Shown here piece after piece: positions 60,832 through 64,000 of a DNA stretch of 64,000 bases. The position numbers and the translations under genes are program-made. The stretch lies in contig CAMZBS010000002.1 of the NCBI GenBank assembly GCA_947304695.1, positions 6,715 through 70,714 on the forward strand, in the 5' to 3' direction. The DNA comes from an uncultured Prevotella sp. (GTDB taxonomy: Bacteria > Bacteroidota > Bacteroidia > Bacteroidales > Bacteroidaceae). The notes under the pieces were generated by a model. It searched no databases and was not told the origin of the DNA. It saw only the letters and a list, made by a program, of their open reading frames with translations. Each line of letters opens with the position of its first letter. Position 1 is the stretch's first letter.

Positions 60832-63729
60832 TTAATATCCGAATATCTCCTCGGTGGTGAGCCTGCGCACGGGGCCCAGCTGCTGCAGGGCCTGCATGTC
60901 GAGCTCCTTCTCGTCGCCCAGGATGATGTAGCGGTAGGGCTTGCGGGCCATGTTCTGCTGCTCAAACGTCACCACGTCCTGCAGGGTGAGTCCCGGCAGG
61001 GCATTGTAGATGCGCTCGTTCTCATCATCCTCCAGGCCGCGCTGGCGTGCCCACAGCCAGGCGTTGATCAGCCCGAACTTGGTGGTGCGCTGGCTGGCCA
61101 GCCGCTTGGTGAGTGCGTCCTTGGCTATCTGGAAGGCAGCCTCGCTCTGCGGAATGCTGTCGAGGATGGCGTGGAACTGGTTTACGCAGTCCATCATCTT
61201 GTCGTTCTGGGTAATGATGTGGGTGAAGAAGTAAGGCGACTGCCCCACATACTCCGGCTGAGAGTAGAGTGCGTAGGCACTGTAGGCCAGTCCGCGCGTC
61301 TCGCGCAGCTCCTGAAACACCACCGTGTTCATGCCACCGCCGTAGTACTCATTGAACAGGGCCACGACGGGTGCCTCCTCGGCTTTCCATGGGCGTTGCT
61401 CGTTGTGATACATGCGCATGTAGATGTTCTTGGCATCGTAGGGCGCTATGAGAATCTCGTTCTGCGGAGTGGCTTGCTGGGCGTAGTGCTTGCCTTCGGG
61501 TGCTGGCAGCAGTGTGTTGAGTATGGGGTGGCTCTGCCTCACGGCATCGGCCAGCTCCTTTTCGCTCAGCGGGCCATAATATAATAAGGTGTGCTCATAC
61601 TGCGACAGGTCTTTCAGCAGGTCGAGCAGTTCTTGCGGGTCGGTCTCGGCCAGCTGCTGGGCGGTCATATCGTTGCGATAGGGGTTGTAGGGGCCGTAGA
61701 TGCCGTACTGCACCAGATACTGGAAGTTCTCCCGCTGGTCGGCCTTGGTGTCCATGCGCTGTTTTTCGCGTATGGCGATGTACTGCGTGTAGGCATCGTT
61801 GTCCACCTTGGCACACTGCATCAGATGCTCCAGCAGCTTCAGTGCTTCGGGCATGTTCTCGCTCAGTCCGTTCAGGCTCACGCTGATGCTGCGCTGCCCC
61901 ACGTTGATGCTGTACGAGCAGGCCAGCTTGTAGAACTGCTGCTTCAGCTGTTCGGCCGTGAGCGAGTCGGTGCCCAGGTAGTCCAGATATTCGGCTGCAT
62001 AATGATAGCGCAGGTCGCTCTCTTCGCCAAACTCGTAGCGGAACGACAGCTGGAAGCGTCCGTTCTCCTTGTTTTGCACATACACGTAAGGGAAGCCTTC
62101 ACACACATTGCCGAAGGTGAGGTCGCGCTTGAAGTCGACGAAGCGTGGCTCAATGGGCTTCACCTGCGAGTTCTGGATGTCCTGCACATACTGGCTCACG
62201 GTGTCGCGGTTGGTGGGGATGGGCGTGATCTGGGGCTTGTCTATCTTCTTCTGCGTGAGGTCAACACCCTGACGCTTGTAGACGGCCACGTAGTTCTCGC
62301 CGAAGTGGCGGTTGGCAAAGTCCACAATTTGCTGCTTCGTCATGCCTTCCACGCGCTTCAGTGCGCCCACCTCCTGCTCCCAGGGCGTACCGTTGATGAA
62401 CGCGTCCACATACATGCTGGCACGCGCACGGTTGCTCTCCAGGCCATTATAGTACTGCAACTTCAGGTTGTTCACCACCGACGGCAGCAGGTCGTCGCTG
62501 AAGTTGCCCTGCTTCAGTTTGCCAATCTCTTCGAGCAGCAGCTGGCGCACCTCGTCGAGCGTCTGACCCTCGCGGGGCGTTCCGCCAAGCACGAACAGAG
62601 AGTGGTCCATCATCGTCTCGGCACCAGCCCAGGCGTTGAGCATCTTCATCTGCTGCATGATGTCAAGGTCAATCAGGCCAGCCGTGCCGTTGCTCAGCAT
62701 CGACGAGATCACAGCCAGCGTGTCGGCCTGCAGCGAGGCAGCGCGGTCGAAGCGGTAGGCCATCCACAGCATTTCGGCCTCCAGGCCCATCACGGTGGTG
62801 TCTGTCGGCGCGGTGATGGGAGCCAGTTCGGGGAAGGTGGGCTGTGCCACGTCGTCGCCCGGCTGCCAGTCGCCGAAATATTTCTCGATGGTGGCCACCA
62901 CCTCATCGGGGTCGAGGTCGCCAGCCATGCAGATGGCCACATTGTTGGGCACGTACCACTTCTTGAAATACTCCTTGATGTTCGTAATCGAGGGGTTCTT
63001 CAGGTGCTCCTGCGTGCCAATGGTGGTCTGCGTGCCGTAGGGGTGGCCGGGAAACAGCTTGGCCAGCAAGGCGGTGTAGAGCTTGTCTACGTCGCTGGTC
63101 AGATGGATGTTATACTCCTCATAGACGGCTTCCAGCTCCGTGTGGAATCCGCGTATCACCATGTTCTGGAATCGGTCGGCCTGTATCTTGGCCCAGTTCT
63201 CCACCTCGTTCGAGGGAATGTCCTCCACGTAGCACGTCACGTCGTTCGACGTGTAGGCATTCGAGCCCTCGGACCCGATGGCAGCCATCAGCTTGTCATA
63301 CTCGTTGGGAATGAAATACTGGGCAGCCAGCTGGCTCACCGAGTCGATGCCTCGATAGGCAGCGCGTCGCTCCTCGGGGTCGGTCAGCGTGCGGTACTTC
63401 TCATAGCGGGCCTCAATATCATCGAGCAGCGGAGCCTCCTTTTCAGCATCGGTCACGCCGAAGTGGTTGGTGCCCTTAAACATCAGGTGCTCCAGATAGT
63501 GGGCCAGTCCCGTGGTCTCGGCGGGGTCGTTCTTCGAGCCGGTGCGCACAGCGATGAACGTCTGTATGCGTGGTTCCTCCTTGTTCACGCTCAGATAGAC
63601 CTTCAGTCCGTTCTTCAGGGTGTAGATGCGTGTTTCGGAAAGGTCGCCCTTCACCTCTTCATAGTCTTTCTTGCATCCTGTGAGTACAAGCACGGCCATC
63701 AGGCCGATAAGAATCATTTTGATTTTCAT
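60832..63729 (-). CDS. M16-family zinc metallopeptidase, lipoprotein
   Basis: The 965-aa protein has a lipoprotein signal with lipobox LTGC (Cys19). The inverted zinc motif is AHYLEHLMFKG (His77, Glu80, His81), with the third ligand expected in HTELEAVYEEYN. Three further M16 domains follow, the later ones without the zinc motif (for example GGMNTVVFQELRETRGLAYS near 830). The size matches the pitrilysin/insulysin-like fused form. It should degrade peptides in the periplasm or at the outer membrane. First gene of the minus run M16 - fumarase - M6 - nagB. Confidence 0.94.
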   Translation of the reverse strand: MKIKMILIGLMAVLVLTGCKKDYEEVKGDLSETRIYTLKNGLKVYLSVNKEEPRIQTFIAVRTGSKNDPAETTGLAHYLEHLMFKGTNHFGVTDAEKEAPLLDDIEARYEKYRTLTDPEERRAAYRGIDSVSQLAAQYFIPNEYDKLMAAIGSEGSNAYTSNDVTCYVEDIPSNEVENWAKIQADRFQNMVIRGFHTELEAVYEEYNIHLTSDVDKLYTALLAKLFPGHPYGTQTTIGTQEHLKNPSITNIKEYFKKWYVPNNVAICMAGDLDPDEVVATIEKYFGDWQPGDDVAQPTFPELAPITAPTDTTVMGLEAEMLWMAYRFDRAASLQADTLAVISSMLSNGTAGLIDLDIMQQMKMLNAWAGAETMMDHSLFVLGGTPREGQTLDEVRQLLLEEIGKLKQGNFSDDLLPSVVNNLKLQYYNGLESNRARASMYVDAFINGTPWEQEVGALKRVEGMTKQQIVDFANRHFGENYVAVYKRQGVDLTQKKIDKPQITPIPTNRDTVSQYVQDIQNSQVKPIEPRFVDFKRDLTFGNVCEGFPYVYVQNKENGRFQLSFRYEFGEESDLRYHYAAEYLDYLGTDSLTAEQLKQQFYKLACSYSINVGQRSISVSLNGLSENMPEALKLLEHLMQCAKVDNDAYTQYIAIREKQRMDTKADQRENFQYLVQYGIYGPYNPYRNDMTAQQLAETDPQELLDLLKDLSQYEHTLLYYGPLSEKELADAVRQSHPILNTLLPAPEGKHYAQQATPQNEILIAPYDAKNIYMRMYHNEQRPWKAEEAPVVALFNEYYGGGMNTVVFQELRETRGLAYSAYALYSQPEYVGQSPYFFTHIITQNDKMMDCVNQFHAILDSIPQSEAAFQIAKDALTKRLASQRTTKFGLINAWLWARQRGLEDDENERIYNALPGLTLQDVVTFEQQNMARKPYRYIILGDEKELDMQALQQLGPVRRLTTEEIFGY

Positions 63730-63761
63730 TGTCTTGTCGTTTAACCTTATACAACAGGTTG

Positions 63762-63769
63762 CAAAGTTA
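63762..63769 (-). promoter_or_regulatory. -7 element (TAACTTTG) of the M16 gene
   Basis: TAACTTTG on the minus strand fits TAnnTTTG, 32 bases before the start codon at 63729. An A/T tract lies just upstream. Confidence 0.65.
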
Positions 63770-63876
63770 CTATTTTTTTTCTGAAAGAAAAAGGAAAAAT
63801 CCGAAAAATAAATGATTCGGAAAACAAGTAGGGCAATAATTCCTTTTCAAAAGCTTGGCGGAATGGCAGATTGCTC

Positions 63877-63914
63877 GACACCCTCGGCATACCTGAGCGT
63901 ATACCGAGGGTGTC
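63877..63914. repeat. 15-bp inverted repeat
   Basis: GACACCCTCGGCATA (63877-63891) and TATACCGAGGGTGTC (63900-63914) are complementary except at one position, with an 8-base loop. It follows the small gene at the right edge on the minus strand and may end its transcript, although no T run is present. Confidence 0.6.
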
Positions 63915-63939
63915 GTTAGAAGCCCCTTCTTGCAGGGTT

Positions 63940-64000
63940 TCAGCAACCTAGGCACGAAGCCGTAGTCAGCGTCGTAGCAATCGCCGTGAGAATCGTGATC
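63940..64000 (-). CDS. Smalltalk-type small protein, 3' part only
   Basis: Only the last 19 codons are in the window: ITILTAIATTLTTASCLGC then TGA at 63942-63940. This hydrophobic Ala/Thr-rich end closing with SC is how I remember the C-terminus of Bacteroidetes smalltalk proteins (about 30 aa, often near HU-like DNA-binding genes and N-acetylmuramoyl-L-alanine amidases). The start lies beyond the right edge. Identification rests on a short segment. Confidence 0.5.
   Translation of the reverse strand, partial: ITILTAIATTLTTASCLGC

Noticed and set aside
61591..63744. 717-codon open frame on the plus strand opposite the M16 peptidase
   Set aside because: Antisense shadow: the minus-strand frame has a lipobox and a zinc motif, while the plus frame has no recognisable domain.
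63770..63955. 61-codon minus-strand frame after the smalltalk-like end
   Set aside because: It overlaps the end of the smalltalk-like frame and runs through an inverted repeat and the A/T tract before the M16 promoter. Cys-rich but without a family.

Overview
The window looks like chromosomal DNA of a gut or rumen Bacteroidales bacterium, most likely Prevotella or a close relative (Prevotellaceae). The evidence is a hybrid two-component system typical of Bacteroidetes polysaccharide loci, BspA-type leucine-rich repeats, FimB/Mfa2-like and porin O/P proteins, type III glutamine synthetase, the TAnnTTTG -7 promoter element in front of many operons, and Bacteroidales small peptides. This is inference from content; no marker gene such as 16S rRNA lies in the window.

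Layout. 1-20.7 kb: the 3' part of a hybrid two-component regulator, two giant secreted multidomain proteins that share a repeated beta-rich domain, and a co-directional operon GH43 - GH115 alpha-glucuronidase - GH31 - AsmA-like protein. Together this reads as a glucuronoxylan or arabinoxylan side-chain degradation locus. 20.7-24.8 kb (minus): aguA-aguB-glnN, which converts agmatine to putrescine and can re-assimilate the ammonia released. It is divergent, from an almost perfectly symmetric promoter region, from a plus operon (24.9-26.9 kb) of a degenerate ABC ATPase, a FetB-type permease and TrmO. 26.9-28.7 kb: a small accessory patch with an intact YafQ-type toxin-antitoxin pair, remains of other toxin-antitoxin genes and a 22-bp tandem repeat. 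28.85-35.36 kb: a strong promoter, a roughly 320-nt structured leader or ncRNA, then an operon of a cohesin-like protein, a BspA-type leucine-rich-repeat protein, a dockerin-tailed protein and a 53-aa peptide. 35.4-39.7 kb (minus): porin - sodium:solute symporter - beta-barrel protein - AEC permease. 39.7-42.3 kb: a fimbrial-subunit-like lipoprotein, tmRNA, an internally deleted Abi protein and a VirE fragment. 42.6-56.5 kb: a Wzx/Wzy-type extracellular polysaccharide operon (export protein, chain-length regulator, polymerase, flippase, five glycosyltransferases, a TIM-barrel-like secreted protein, WecA-like and PglC-like initiating transferases). Its core is visibly AT-rich. 56.5-63.7 kb (minus): M16 peptidase lipoprotein - class I fumarase - M6 metalloprotease - nagB. 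The right edge holds the 3' end of a smalltalk-type small gene.

The least expected observation is a set of short intergenic arrays with strict 21- or 22-bp periodicity at four places (about 2.94-3.07, 27.87-27.96, 41.10-41.14 and 42.34-42.45 kb). The units differ in sequence between and within loci, but the same TTAAGCGCG palindrome recurs at two loci 39 kb apart. Other items worth attention are the structured leader RNA before the cohesin/BspA/dockerin operon, the ABC ATPase that has lost its nucleotide-binding motifs but is kept next to an intact permease, and the mirror-image divergent promoters at 24.8 kb. No rRNA, tRNA, CRISPR array or recognisable transposase was found.
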